This document shows, one piece after another, positions 39,038-49,462 of a DNA stretch of 64,000 nt. The DNA is from Emiliania huxleyi CCMP1516 (taxonomy: Eukaryota > Haptophyta > Isochrysidales > Noelaerhabdaceae). The stretch lies in NCBI RefSeq assembly GCF_000372725.1, contig NW_005196528.1, positions 433,936 through 497,935 on the forward strand. The letters run 5' to 3'. A program made the position numbers and the translations under genes. Below the pieces are notes generated by a model that was not told where the DNA came from, ran no database searches, and saw only the letters and a program-made list of their open reading frames with translations. How positions within the stretch are numbered: the stretch's first letter is position 1; each line of letters begins with the position of its first letter.

Positions 39038-39982
39038 CTACGCCCTGTCCGACAGGTCGAAGCACCACACCACGTCGACCCCCCGCGCGGAGGAGGCCGC
39101 GATCGTCTCGTCGTCTGGATACCACGGAATCGCGGGGTGCTGCGCTTGCGCGTGCGAGCTGAGTGCGGGCAGGTGGAGCAATCGCAACGCCGGGAGGGTG
39201 GCGCGGTCCCAGAGGGCGGCGCTGAGCGCCCGGAGGCCAAGTCTTGTGATGGGGAGGTTGGAGTGAAGAAAGAGGCGCCGCAGCTTCCTGAGGCCGCCGC
39301 CGCCGCCCATGCTGCTCCTCACGAGCGCCGCGACGCCAGCATCGCCAACCCTGTTGGACGCCAGCGAGAGGGCCTCGCATTGCGGCAGCGCCCCGAAAGA
39401 GAGCGTGTCTGACAGCGCCGCAATACCGCGGCTAGTGATGCGGTTGTGTGCGAGGTGCAGCTCCTTGAGCGAGGCCAGCGTAGGGGAGTCGGTTTCGAGC
39501 AGCACCGCTGCAAGGGCGCCACAGAACTCGTCGCCCAGCAGATTGCCGTCGAGGACGAGGAATTGAAGCCGCGGCGCTGCGGCGTGATCGAGAGCCGAGA
39601 GGAGCGGCCGCAAGGGACGGAGCCCGAGGCTCTTGTGCGCGAGGTCGAGGCGGAGCAAACCTCGCAGCAACGGCATGAGCTCGCCCAGCGTGACGGCGTG
39701 GCCGGCCGCGAAGCCTGATGCCGGGCACAGCACGGTGGCGGACTCGACCTGCTCCCTGGTCATGCCCAGCGATGTCGCCATCTCGCCTGATTTCGTCCAC
39801 GCTGCCCGCATTTCCTCAAGCGCCGGCCGGAGGAGCTCGCGAAGAGCGTGGGACACGCCGGCGACAGCCGCTGCTGCCACTGGTGGTCGGCACAGCGGGT
39901 CGCACGACACAGAGAGGGCGCCTGCGATGAGGATCTGAACGTCTTGCGGGAAGAGGTCCTCCCACGTGCGGCTGGGTGCCAT
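39038..39982 (-). CDS. Leucine-rich-repeat protein (RanGAP/NLR-type repeats)
   Basis: The ATG at 39982 (M-A-P-S-R-T-W-E-D-L-F-P) gives 314 residues. An N-terminal helical part is followed by LRRs of about 28-30 residues with L-x-x-L-x-L-x-x-N-x-[IL] cores: L-R-L-D-L-A-H-K-S-L, L-Q-F-L-V-L-D-G-N-L-L, L-K-E-L-H-L-A-H-N-R-I, C-E-A-L-S-L-A-S-N-R-V, L-R-R-L-F-L-H-S-N. These are the ribonuclease-inhibitor-like class found in RanGAP and NLR proteins. The C-terminus ends D-V-V-W-C-F-D-L-S-D. No signal peptide or effector domain. An upstream in-frame extension to 40183 runs through low-quality sequence and was not used. Confidence 0.75.
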   Translation of the reverse strand: MAPSRTWEDLFPQDVQILIAGALSVSCDPLCRPPVAAAAVAGVSHALRELLRPALEEMRAAWTKSGEMATSLGMTREQVESATVLCPASGFAAGHAVTLGELMPLLRGLLRLDLAHKSLGLRPLRPLLSALDHAAAPRLQFLVLDGNLLGDEFCGALAAVLLETDSPTLASLKELHLAHNRITSRGIAALSDTLSFGALPQCEALSLASNRVGDAGVAALVRSSMGGGGGLRKLRRLFLHSNLPITRLGLRALSAALWDRATLPALRLLHLPALSSHAQAQHPAIPWYPDDETIAASSARGVDVVWCFDLSDRA

Positions 39983-40544
39983 AAGGTGGGACTGAGCGAA
40001 GATCAGAGAGCGTGGTTCCAACAGGGTTCCATGTGGGTGTGGTGGCCCGTAAAAGAATTCTTCGAGGCCCGCATACTGGCACAACAAGGGCGCGGACTGG
40101 CGCGGACTCCCGCAAAAGAATTTCCGGCGGATAAGCAAAAAAAGAACCGGGGGCGCGCATAACTCTGGGCACGGTGCTGGCACACACTACGCTCTCTTTC
40201 TTAAACTTCAAGTTATGGTAAGGTCTAAGGAAGGGCCTTGGTTGGAGCGATGTTCCCGCGATGTCTACGAACGTACTTTCTTTTAGCTTAAATCTTAATG
40301 GGAGAAAAAGGGAGAGGGGAGAGAGAGATAGGTTGAGAGGGGTGTGTATTCTCTAGGGCCTCTACTAGTCTAGGCCCCAGAGGCCCTACGCGCTACCGGC
40401 GTGAGAGCTCGGCGTTCGGAAGCGAGCTACTCGAGTATGCACGGCGATCGAGGATGGCGCGGTTCACCCCCTCTTCACCGAAGCGATGGTAGATGCGTTC
40501 CGCGTGGTGTGACACCGTCACCGAAAACGAGAGGCGGGAGTGGG
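39983..40544. other. Intergenic, nothing recognised
   Basis: Upstream of the LRR gene. Contains purine-rich stretches (40300-40335) but no gene that can be supported. Confidence 0.45.
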
Positions 40545-40625
40545 GAGAGTAGGCGGTGCGGTCAACGGTCAACGCCCGAGCGCTGAGCCTTGCGTGCGAG
40601 AAGCCGCCGCCGAATGTCTCTCTCT
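40545..40625 (-). repeat. Deleted copy of the 2.3-2.5 kb repeated ORF
   Basis: GTGCGGTCAACG matches the inverted-repeat arms at 1.6/2.4 kb, and GAGAAGCCGCCGCCGAATGT matches the reverse complement of about 2354-2384 with one mismatch. Intervening sequence is missing or replaced. Confidence 0.6.
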
Positions 40626-40722
40626 CTTCTGTGTGTACTGCCCAGCACCCGTCTCGGATAGAGATATTTTTGTCCGCGGTTGTTTATCGTTGGTTTGAGA
40701 GAGTGTTGTTTGCCGCAGCCCT

Positions 40723-40846
<124 letters not shown>

Positions 40847-41127
40847 TTTTGTTCCCTCTCCGCCGCCCCACGCCAGCCCGCTCGTGCGCTCGTCGTGGGC
40901 TCGTCGCCTCCCTATTCTCCGCAAGCGAAGTCGAGGGGACTCTATCCTTCTCCTCCCATCCCTACCTAATTTGGCCTGCGGGCATCGACCCCCTGAGGGG
41001 CCAATCAGAATCGTGCTTTTGGGGTGGGTGGGGCGGTCCAGCTTTCTATTCGAAAATGTGTTAGTGCCAGTGCGCGCCAGTTCCGTGCCCAGTGTTGTGC
41101 GGGTTGTGCGAGGGAGATTTGTTGTAA

Positions 41128-41200
41128 ACTTCTTCAAAGAAAGAAAGAAAACAGACAACCCAAGGGAGGGATGGGAGGACGGCACGCCGCGACCACACAC
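41128..41200 (-). repeat. Dispersed repeat with pyrimidine tail, copy 3
   Basis: Inverted copy: AAAGAAAGAAAGAAAACAGA then CAAGGGAGGGATGGGAGGAC and CGGCACGCCGC match copies 1 and 5. Confidence 0.75.
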
Positions 41201-41235
41201 AACATTTCAAAAATTCTGTTTTTGTTTTGCCCCTA

Positions 41236-41570
41236 TGCAATAGGTAGGTAGGTCCGCTTTTGACCGCCCCAGAGGGCCCCGCTATAGGTAGGTAGGTGGT
41301 GGTGGTGGGGTGGGGGTGGGGGTGTTGGGGGGGAGGGGTTTAAAAAACCGCTTCGCTCGCGCGGGAGACGGCTAGCCGCGAACGGGCCATGCCAGACGAG
41401 TCGCCTGCGGCTGGGACGCCAGCCGAGACGAGTGCGGCGGCGGCGCCCGCGGAGCCTATTCACAGAAGGGCTAAACGGGTATTTTTCGCTTCGCTGCGCG
41501 GCCCCGCAATAGGTAGGTAGGTGGGGCACTGAGCCTGCTGGCGGTTGGCGCCCGCAATAGGTAGGTGGCG
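41236..41570 (+). repeat. Cluster of four AATAGGTAGGTAGG motifs
   Basis: GCAATAGGTAGGTAGGT at about 41237, GCTATAGGTAGGTAGGTGG at 41281, GCAATAGGTAGGTAGGTGG at 41506 and GCAATAGGTAGGTGG at 41552, with G-rich DNA between them (41290-41340). Confidence 0.85.
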
Positions 41571-41705
41571 CGACTCAGTGTGGACAGACCCACTGTCTCT
41601 CTGCGATTTCGGGCCCGGGGTTGTGCGTTTATGTGCACAGACCCCCTATCTGGGTAGGAGCCGAACCCTGCCGGTGTGGCTCGCGAAAAGTCCGAACCCG
41701 CGAGG

Positions 41706-43170
41706 ATGTACTCAACGTCATGCGCGCCATTGAGGCCATCACCATCATCTCGGCGAGCCACCCACGCCGGCTCCTGGTACTCATCGCGGCGTGACCAGCT
41801 GGCAGCACAGATGTCAGGCTGGCTCGAGCAGGCGAACGCCTGCACCGGTGCCGCACGCGCCGTCATTGCGCCGCATGCCGGCTTCTCTTACTCGGGGCCG
41901 ACGGCGGCGTGGGCGTACAAGCACGTGTCGCCGACCGGTATCAGGCGCGTCTTTGTGCTGGGTCCGTCACACCACCACTCCATGTCGCGCTGTGCCGTGT
42001 CTTCGTGCGCCACTTACGAGACTCCGTTCGGCGGCATCCCCGTTGACCGCGCCACGAGCGCCGCACTGCTCGAGACGGGCGCCTTTGATGTGATGGACCT
42101 CAGCGTGGAAGAGGCGGAGCACTCGATTGAGATGCATCTACCTTACATTCTCCACGTGATGGGCGCGACTAGCTTCGAACTGGCGCACCGCACTAATCGG
42201 GGTGCGGGAGCTGGCCGTAGTGGGCTGCTGTCACCGCTGTGGCGCCCTCTCATAGGTGCCTATACTCGTCGGCGCTCTTGACGAGGCGTGTGCGCGATGA
42301 ATGGCAGTCTCGAGCCTCGAGCGCCTCTGGATTTCCTCCGCTCGGCACGCTAGGCGGCCGAGGCCAGGTACGGAGCGCTCCTCGCGCCACACTTGCTCTG
42401 CGCCGAGAATTTGTGGGTGCGCCTAGCCTTCCCCCTTTGGCAAAACCTCCACGCTCCGGCCCTCCAGTGTGGCCGGGATCCCGGTCGCCCCGCATGCCTC
42501 AGGTCGTCTCCTCGGACTTTTGCCACTGGGGGCGCCGCTTCCGCTACACGCGGTACGACGCAGCAGAGGGTGCCGCATAGCCGGCGCACGGGAGGCGGCG
42601 GCCACCGCGCACGCGACGCGGCCAGTGGCATGTGAACAGGTGCTATCTGCCAGTCCATCGAGGCACTCGATCGGCGCGCGATGGGACTGATTGAGGCGCA
42701 GGATGCGCGAGGCTTCGCCGCCTACCTCCGCGCTACTTCAAACACGATCTGAAAGCCTCTAGAAGCACGACGATTAGCGCGCCCCTCTCCGCCCGCCTTC
42801 GCAGAGACCCATCCCCGCAGCGGGCGAGAGGCAACCCCATGGCGCTGAGCACACCGGGGTTGCAACCACGTTAGCGTTTCTTCAGGCGGGCGGCACCCGA
42901 TCGCGCTGCTGCTCCACGCGCTGGAGAACTCGAGCTTTAGCCTTCAATTCGTGCGGTACGCGCAGTCCTCCTCGGCGCGCGCCGCGGCTCACCTCGAGCC
43001 CGTGCTCTTCATATCTTCATATAGAGGGAGAGGTTGATTTCGATTCGGCTCCGACGCTGCAGGTGTACACCATGGACGACTCGTCAGTTTCGTACGCGTC
43101 TGCGGTGGTGTGGGAAGACCGGGGTGACCAGCAAGCCCTTGAGCCCAGGACACATATTCCGACGGACTGA
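41706..43170 (+). CDS. MEMO1: MEMO1 homologue, seven exons
   Basis: Exons 41706-42182, 42256-42287, 42368-42416, 42503-42569, 42640-42750, 42886-42980 and 43063-43170 join in frame to 312 residues (human MEMO1 has 297). Strings in family order: H-A-G-S-W-Y, A-P-H-A-G-F-S-Y, L-G-P-S-H-H, E-H-S-I-E-M-H-L-P-Y, V-P-I-L-V-G-A-L, V-V-S-S-D-F-C-H-W-G, N-T-I-C-G-R-H-P-I, Y-A-Q-S-S, D-S-S-V-S-Y-A-S-A. The metal-site-like His and Cys residues are kept. Donors are GC, GT, GT, GT, GA, GC; all acceptors are AG. The fifth intron (42751-42885) begins GA: the codon for the invariant Cys of N-T-I-C-G-R-H-P-I is split across it. The last donor could instead be the GT at 43001. MEMO1 proteins have roles in redox and iron/copper homeostasis and motility. 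Convergent with the SulP gene. Confidence 0.9.
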
Positions 43171-43482
43171 GCCACTTGTACTTGAGTGCCGAGCTTGTCT
43201 GTGCACGCTCTTGCGGCGATAGCGGCGCGGCTCGGGCGAGCAACTCGCTCTGGCGGCGGTGGTCGATCGTCCAAGCTTTAGCCTTTACGCGGGCTCTTCA
43301 GGTGGAGGCTGGAGGGGGGGGCGGGTACCGTTTGGGGGGGGTTTTGTCGAGATGAAGGTCTCACGCTCTCACCGTGGTCCACCTCGGTCGCGCGCCGCAA
43401 ACGACAAACGTGCAAATAACTCAATCACTATCAGAGAGCACACTCTCCGCAGCAGTTGTGCAGTTGTCTGCAATTCTCTGTG
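43171..43482. other. Intergenic between convergent MEMO1 and SulP genes
   Basis: Contains G-rich runs near 43312-43342. No gene seen. Confidence 0.5.
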
Positions 43483-45777
43483 TTACCTGTCGAACGGGCG
43501 CGCCCTCCCGGCAGCGGCACGGTCGCGCGGAGTGATCGGGCGGGCGAGCGACAACAACGCGGGTGTGGAGGCGGTGAAACGCCCCATTTCTGCGTCTGGC
43601 GTGCGGTCGCAGGCTAGAGAGAACGGCCGCCGCTGGAGCGGCCACTGGCGATCGGCGAGGGTACCCTTTGGTGGCGTGGCGTTCAGCGACGCCAACGACG
43701 CCAGCGAGAGCAGCGACGAAGTCGTCCTGATGAGGGGCCGGGGCCGCTCCTTGCTCAAGGCGCGGTTGGCGTGCACCAGCTCTACAAAGTCGTCGACGGT
43801 GGTGCAGCTCGCGAGGCGCGGCCGCAGGTCCTCGCGCAAGGCGCGCCTCTGGTCCGCCCCCAGCGTCTCGGCGACGATGCGGCGCGTGTTTGCGAAGGTG
43901 TTTGCGATGAGGAAGAGCACGTTCCGGTCGGCGTAGGAGCGGATCATCGTCTGCAAAGCCCCGATGGCGGTCGTGTCGAGGAAGGGCACCGCAATCGCGC
44001 TGAAGATGATTGCCTTGAACTCGTAGTCGACGGGGCTCTCCTCGATGCGCCGCAGCTCCTCCGCCTCGAGCCACTCCTGCAGCTGGTCGACGTTTGCATA
44101 GAAGAGCGGACCCTCGAAGCGAAAGACGAGCACGCCGGGCTCCTCCTCCACGGCCGTCGCGACGAGGCCGCCGCTGGCTCGCTGGCCGCGCATGTTGACC
44201 CAGCGGTGCCGGAAGCGGGGCGGCTGGTGTGGCACACCGCTCTGGGGCGGCTCTTGCTGCCGGCCCAGCAGCGCGATGTGTGGGTTGACGACCTGTGCGG
44301 GGCAAGGCGCGGGGGGGGGGGGGGGGGGGGGCCCTCGGGGGGGCCCCCCCCTTGCCGTCTGCGGCGGGGCCGGCGGCCTGGAGGACGATGATGAGCAGCG
44401 AGAGCACCACGGCGGAGATGATGCCCTTGAAGGCGCCGAGGAAGAGGGTGCTGACGAAGCCGACGATCCACACGAGCACGTCCATCCTGCCGTCGCGACC
44501 AAACTCCTTGTGCCGCGCGAACTCGAGCAGGTACCCCGCGTGGGCGAACTCGAGCATGTGGCTCGAGCCGATGAGGATGATGGCGTTGAGCGCGCACATG
44601 GGGATGTAGAAGAGGCACGGCGTGAAGAATTGGACGGCCAGCGCGATGAAGATGGATACAAACACATTCGCACCCAGCTGCGATTGCACGCCGCACTGCC
44701 TCGCGATACCCATGCGGGTGTTGCCGATCGACGTGGGGACGGCACCGAGGAGCGCGCCGCCGACGTTGCACATCCCGATGGCGATGAGCTCGTTGAAAGG
44801 CTTGATCTGGTACCCGTCCTCGAGCCCAAACTTCTTCGCGCCGGCGAAGGAGGTGAGGAAGGCGACGAGCGCGACAAGGCACGCGCCGGGCAGCATGCTG
44901 TGGATGAGGCCCCAATCCCCCGCCCCCACCCGCGGCCAGTGCGCGTGCGGCAAGCCGGGCTCGATCCGCCCGACTACCTTGACGCAGAGCGGGTGCTCGA
45001 CGCACTCGGCCTGGCTCAGGCCGGGCGGGTCCCATGCGGCGCAGAATGCGGCGCCGAGCCCGAGCAGCACAAGCTCCTTGAAGTCGCCGAGTGGCTTCAG
45101 CCGCGGGTGCTGCTTGAGCCTCTTCGCACTCAGCAAGTAGCCGGTCGCCACGGCGCTCAGCAGCAGCGTCGGCCACTTCACCGCTAGCAAGCGCTCTGGC
45201 TGGTGCAACAACACTTTTTGGATGCTGCCGGCGCTGTCCGGCAGACCGAGCATCGGGCTCACCTGCGAGAGCATCGCGAGGAGGGCGGACGCGGTGATGA
45301 ATCCGCTAAGCGCCGGCCGCGAGAGGAAGCGGACGAGGCCAGACAGCCGGCACACGCCCATGAGGGTCAGGATGACGCCGACGAGGATCGTGAGGAACGG
45401 CGCGATGCGCGAGCGCTCCTCGACTGAGTCTCCGTGCTCCACGAGCACCTCACCTGCGGTCAAGGCTCAGAGTGTCGCACCCTGCCACGCTAGTCGCGGG
45501 CAGGCACGTGCTCACCGACGAGGAGACAGATTAGGGCGCCCGTGCCGATGGACGAGTGGATGCACGTGCCAAACACGGCGTAGAGCACCGGCCCGAGCAT
45601 ACAAGAGTAGGGCCCGATGATCAGCTCGACGCCGCAGAGCTTAGCGTGGGCGAGCGACTGGCCAATGAGGATACAGCCGAGCGTGACTCCGCCGCTGATG
45701 TCGTGCGCCAGCGCCGAGCGTACTGGATAATCACGAAGCCAGCCAAAGATGGGCGCTATGTCGAGGAGGAAAGCCAT
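43483..45777 (-). CDS. SulP/SLC26-type anion transporter with STAS domain, three exons
   Basis: Exons 45516-45777, 44378-45453 and 43483-44292 give 715 residues. Intron 1 (62 bp) is GT-AG. Intron 2 (44293-44377) is GC-AG and contains the long G/C run at 44311-44355 that otherwise breaks the frame. The membrane part shows SulP features: G-V-T-L-G-C-I-L-I-G-Q-S-L-A-H-A, a Y-S-C-M-L-G-P-V-L-Y segment, R-P-A-L-S-G-F-I-T-A-S-A, and N-V-G-G-A-L-L-G-A-V-P-T-S. The C-terminal third is a STAS domain (V-L-V-F-R-F-E-G-P-L-F-Y-A-N-V; F-L-D-T-T-A-I-G-A-L). Such proteins move sulfate, bicarbonate or other anions across membranes; substrate cannot be read from sequence. The residues after about 640 are low-complexity. 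Confidence 0.9.
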
Positions 45778-47217
45778 CGCACCACCGCGCCGCTGCCGTG
45801 GGCCAGCAGGCATCAGCGGTTCCACATGAACGGGTGGCGGAGGCATCAAGCCGACGGCGTCGCCGGCCGGGGAACACAAACATTTTTTAACAAGGCTCCG
45901 GCCTGCGTTTTCTGTTTTCTTTCTTTCAGGGCTACCAGCCCGGAAAAGAAAGTTTTCAAAAAATCTTCAAAATCTCTCTCTCTCTCCCTGATTCGGTCAC
46001 CCACAACACACAGAAAGAAGACTGGGAGTATCTTTGGCTTACGCCAGGGCGCTCGTTGGACGTTGCTCCTCCGTCTCTTTGTACTCGAGTATCTCCCTCC
46101 TGCGAGTTTTCAGAAGACTGGCTGGCACCTGTTCCTCTCTGGACAGGGTGGCCCGCCTTGGCCAGCACACAGCACACATGTTTCCGGAAACCAAAAAGGA
46201 AACCAGAGGGGTTCCAGCCAGCACTTTATCGTTTCCGGACGGAAATTTCTAGGGAAACCAGAGGGTGTTTGGGCTCCATTCTGGCAACTCTCGAGTTTCC
46301 CTGAGTCTGAGAGCTGGTCTGGGGCAAAATCTGAGGCGAAACGAGGAAACCGGCAAAATACCCGGTATTTACGTATTTTGCCGATTTGGCTGATTTTGCT
46401 TTTTGGGCCCAAACCAGCTGATTTCCATGGAGTTTCCTCGGGAAACTAGAGAGGAAACGAGAGGGTGCTGTAGAGAAACACGGAAAGGAAACGAGACGGG
46501 GTGAGCGAGGAACAACATCTGTGCAGCCTAAGGCCCGCCACAACGACCCCTCTCCCCTGGAATTGATTGCGACTCGCCGCTTTCCTCCCTCCCGCTGTGA
46601 TTTTGTGTGAGCTCTGTGTCTTGATCTGCTAACAACGAGACACGACGACCACACGACACACGACGAGAGAGAGAGAGAGTCAGTAAGTAAGCCTAAACAA
46701 CGAACCTACATAATACACTGGTTGCTCAACCTATACCACCACCGGGAGCGGCCAGGACTCATAGACTCGGTCGAGAGACCCCAGATAGATTGGCATCCAT
46801 GCCTTTCTGAGGGTGGCCCGCCACAAGGAAGGACCCCAGGAATTGCTGCGACTCGCCGCTTTCCTCCCGCTGTGATTCTGTGTGAGCTCTTTGTCTTGAT
46901 TTGCCAACAACAAACCTAAAACATAATACACACAACAACAACATACCTAACGTAAAATCCCGCCGCACTTGGAGCCGCGGTCCGTTAAAAGCATTGGTCG
47001 GGGTACCAGGTCACAGTACGGGTGACACATATGTCCGCCTCGATAACTGGCGAAACTCGCTCACCAACTCGCTCACCCCTACACACGCACTCCTGTGTGG
47101 AAGTGTTTATCAGCGCCCACCAGGCCGGTCTCCGAGCAGACGCCACCAGCTCCGTGCGGCTGGGCCACTCGCTGCTGCGCCTCCCCGCCCTCGTAAGCGA
47201 ATCCGAGGTGAGTTGCC
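45778..47217. other. Gene-free region with repeats
   Basis: Contains pyrimidine-rich stretches (45905-45930), several GGAAAC(C/T)AGAG copies between 46190 and 46470, and a direct repeat at 46547-46712 / 46826-46940. GC content is lower than in neighbouring genes. No supportable coding region. Confidence 0.5.
46547..46940 (+). repeat. Direct repeat pair (46547-46712 and 46826-46940)
   Basis: Both contain GCGACTCGCCGCTTTCCTCC, GCTGTGATT(T/C)TGTGTGAGCT and, further on, CATAATACAC. The first copy carries an extra purine-rich insert. It could be a remnant of a mobile element's ends. Confidence 0.75.
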
Positions 47218-48372
47218 CTAGGGCGGCTGCGAGGGTGGAGGAGGTGGCGGCGACAACGACGGTGGTGGCAGAAGCGATGGTGGGGATGGCGGTGGTGCCA
47301 TGCAGGCTGTAATGGTGACTCGGGTCGTGGAGACACCAAAGGCATTACAGCTCTCGGTGAGGCGGCACCAACCTGAGACCCAGACGCAGAAAAAATGACA
47401 CCGCGGCTCCGCCTCGCAACGGTGCTGGCACGAGATTCCGCCGGCCATTCCCAGGAACAGAGGTTCGCCGTAGCAAAAGTCGTGGCTGCCTGCAGATGAA
47501 TGTGGGTACACGCACGCCTTTAGTGGCGACGGAGAAGGTGGCGGCGGTGGCAATGGCGGAGGAGTCAACGGCGGCGGAGGCGGTGGCGGGGGCGGCAACG
47601 GAGGAAGCGATGGCAACGGTGGCGATGAAGATGCAGAGGGTAAGGTTGAGCACTCGCTGCACGAAGAGCATGCCCGGGACTTCCATCGACACTTCTGCGC
47701 CCACCCCCTCGTGAGTCTATAGCAGTAGCGTGAGCACTTTGCTTGAGGCTGTGACGGCAGAAGAGGCGGAGATGGCGGAAGTGATGGGGACGCCACGGGC
47801 TCACGTGTTACGCATTTCGCGATGTTGACCGTTCGAAGGCCCCTTTCGTCCGATGCCTGAACGATGGGCCAGCGCTTCTCGCACGCCTCGAGCAAGACGC
47901 ACCAGCCGCCGCTGTAATACATGTAGACGCGGCACTGAGCTTCCTCCTCGCACCTCTGTTGGCATTGCGCTTCCGTTGCAGTACGGCGGGTGTCGAGGAT
48001 AGGATCAGGGCAATACGTCAGGGAGGCGGTGACCACGATCACGTCGCAGATCTTCTCTGCTTGGGGTGGCAATGGCGGCGGCAGCGGCGGCCCGCGGAAG
48101 CAAGAGGTGACCGTCACTTCCTGGCGCGAAAGCCAACGCTGCTCGCAGGTCGAGGTGAGTATGCACCACTTGGTTTCGGCAAAGAACGAGTAGAAACGAC
48201 ACCCTGCCTCCCCTTCACACCAACTCTGGCACCCAACCTTGCCGCCCGCGACAACTCCCGCCGATACCGCTGCGTCATTGCAATATTGCCATCCCTGAGT
48301 GTTGGCAGGGACGCTGCAATCTTTGTCGAGCACCTGGGCTAATATCGCCGAGGCCAGCGCCAGGCTGGCCAT
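47218..48372 (-). CDS. Secreted Cys-rich protein with PAN/Apple-like modules and proline-rich linkers
   Basis: The ATG at 48372 gives 384 residues with a clear signal peptide (M-A-S-L-A-L-A-S-A-I-L-A-Q-V). Three Cys-rich modules of PAN/Apple type follow: C-Q-S-W-C-E-G-E-A-G-C-R-F-Y-S-F; C-Q-Q-R-C-E-E-E-A-Q-C-R-V-Y-M-Y; C-Q-H-R-C-E-A-E-P-R-C-H-F-F. Each is followed by a W-C-x-L-x-x-x-C element. Between the last two lies a shorter Cys-dense stretch. P/S/L-rich linkers join the modules and end the protein. There is no membrane anchor, so it is probably exported or a wall component. PAN modules bind proteins or carbohydrates. Confidence 0.75.
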   Translation of the reverse strand: MASLALASAILAQVLDKDCSVPANTQGWQYCNDAAVSAGVVAGGKVGCQSWCEGEAGCRFYSFFAETKWCILTSTCEQRWLSRQEVTVTSCFRGPPLPPPLPPQAEKICDVIVVTASLTYCPDPILDTRRTATEAQCQQRCEEEAQCRVYMYYSGGWCVLLEACEKRWPIVQASDERGLRTVNIAKCVTREPVASPSLPPSPPLLPSQPQAKCSRYCYRLTRGWAQKCRWKSRACSSCSECSTLPSASSSPPLPSLPPLPPPPPPPPPLTPPPLPPPPPSPSPLKACVYPHSSAGSHDFCYGEPLFLGMAGGISCQHRCEAEPRCHFFCVWVSGWCRLTESCNAFGVSTTRVTITACMAPPPSPPSLLPPPSLSPPPPPPSQPP

Positions 48373-49462
48373 GCGTTGGCCGGGTGCAGCGGAACGATCG
48401 CTCCTCGCAGAAGTCCTTCCGGTCGCGGATCTCGGTTGGACTGTCTAGATATGGACCCTCGGTTGCAGAGGATGGACACCATTGGGGATTGCTCAGATTG
48501 ATCGAGGCAGATGACCGGGTTGCAGAATGGACGAATGGACGGGTGTCGAGCTAAATAGGCCAGCTCATAATGAGCGAATGAGCTCATAAGGTCGAGCGAG
48601 CGACGTGCGTGCAGCGTGGGTGGGGTGTCGTCGTCGTCGATCGAGGTGGCGCTGATTGATACAAGAATTCAAGCAACGCCTTGCGTATTCTATCACTAGC
48701 TCCGAGTAGAGGAGGGGGCGTTCTGCAGCAGTTAAGGGGAAACCTGGTACACGGAACCAACCCTCGGAGAGTATTCTTTAGCTCCTATTCTATTAGCTCC
48801 GAGAGAAGAAGGGGCGCTCCGCTGCTAGCTAGGGGAAACCCAAAGCACTGCACTCCAAGTGCTCCAAGTGCACCGTTTCTCCACCGACACAGCTCAGGAG
48901 ACACAGGTCCTCCGGCGATAGAAGAAAGTAGAAAGAAAGAAGATACCGTTGCTAGGCCCGTCATCGTTGGCCTTCTCTCTTCTGCGTTCTGGAAAGTCTT
49001 CTCTCTCACAAAAGATGGGGGCAATCATGGGTGCTGCCACAGATGTATCCAACCTAATATCCAACATCCATGTCAGCTGTGTCACACGTGTACGTGTGCG
49101 GTGTGGAGAGTATAATGGCATTTATGTGTCCTACTTCATGTTCATACAGACGATAGACCGGACGCCGGGACGCCCCGCTGAGACACACTGTGTGCGTGGA
49201 GACGAAAAAAAGATTTCTTATTTGGCGGTATTGACACCTGTAATTGGACCACTTGCACCTATAGGTGGCACCTTTGGTTTTAAGAGGATTAAGCTCGTTT
49301 TTCTTAAAAGTATATCGCGGAAACGCACCATCTTGCGCGCGTCATCGCAACGTAGATAGGAGACGGCGCTATCGTATGTTCGCCCTCCTCGCATCGTGTA
49401 GTAAGAGCTCCTCGGAGAAATAAATAAATCAAGTGGGAAGTGGTGATTTGTGCTGGTGCTTG
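48373..49462. other. Intergenic with tandem-like repeat copies
   Basis: Holds the 48688-48875 repeats. No gene is supportable; a TTTTTCTTAAAAG stretch near 49297 and an AAATAAATAAA string near 49418 lie close to the 3' end of the helicase gene. Confidence 0.45.
48688..48875 (+). repeat. Two diverged copies of a TAGCTCCGAG...GGGGAAACC repeat
   Basis: Copies at about 48692-48750 and 48786-48841, the second followed by CACTCCAAGTGCTCCAAGTG. The same two blocks occur inverted at 6408-6650. Confidence 0.8.

Noticed and set aside
44311-44355. Frameshift or pseudogene in the SulP gene at the long G/C run
   Set aside because: The run lies inside an in-phase GC-AG intron whose removal restores a continuous transporter-STAS protein.
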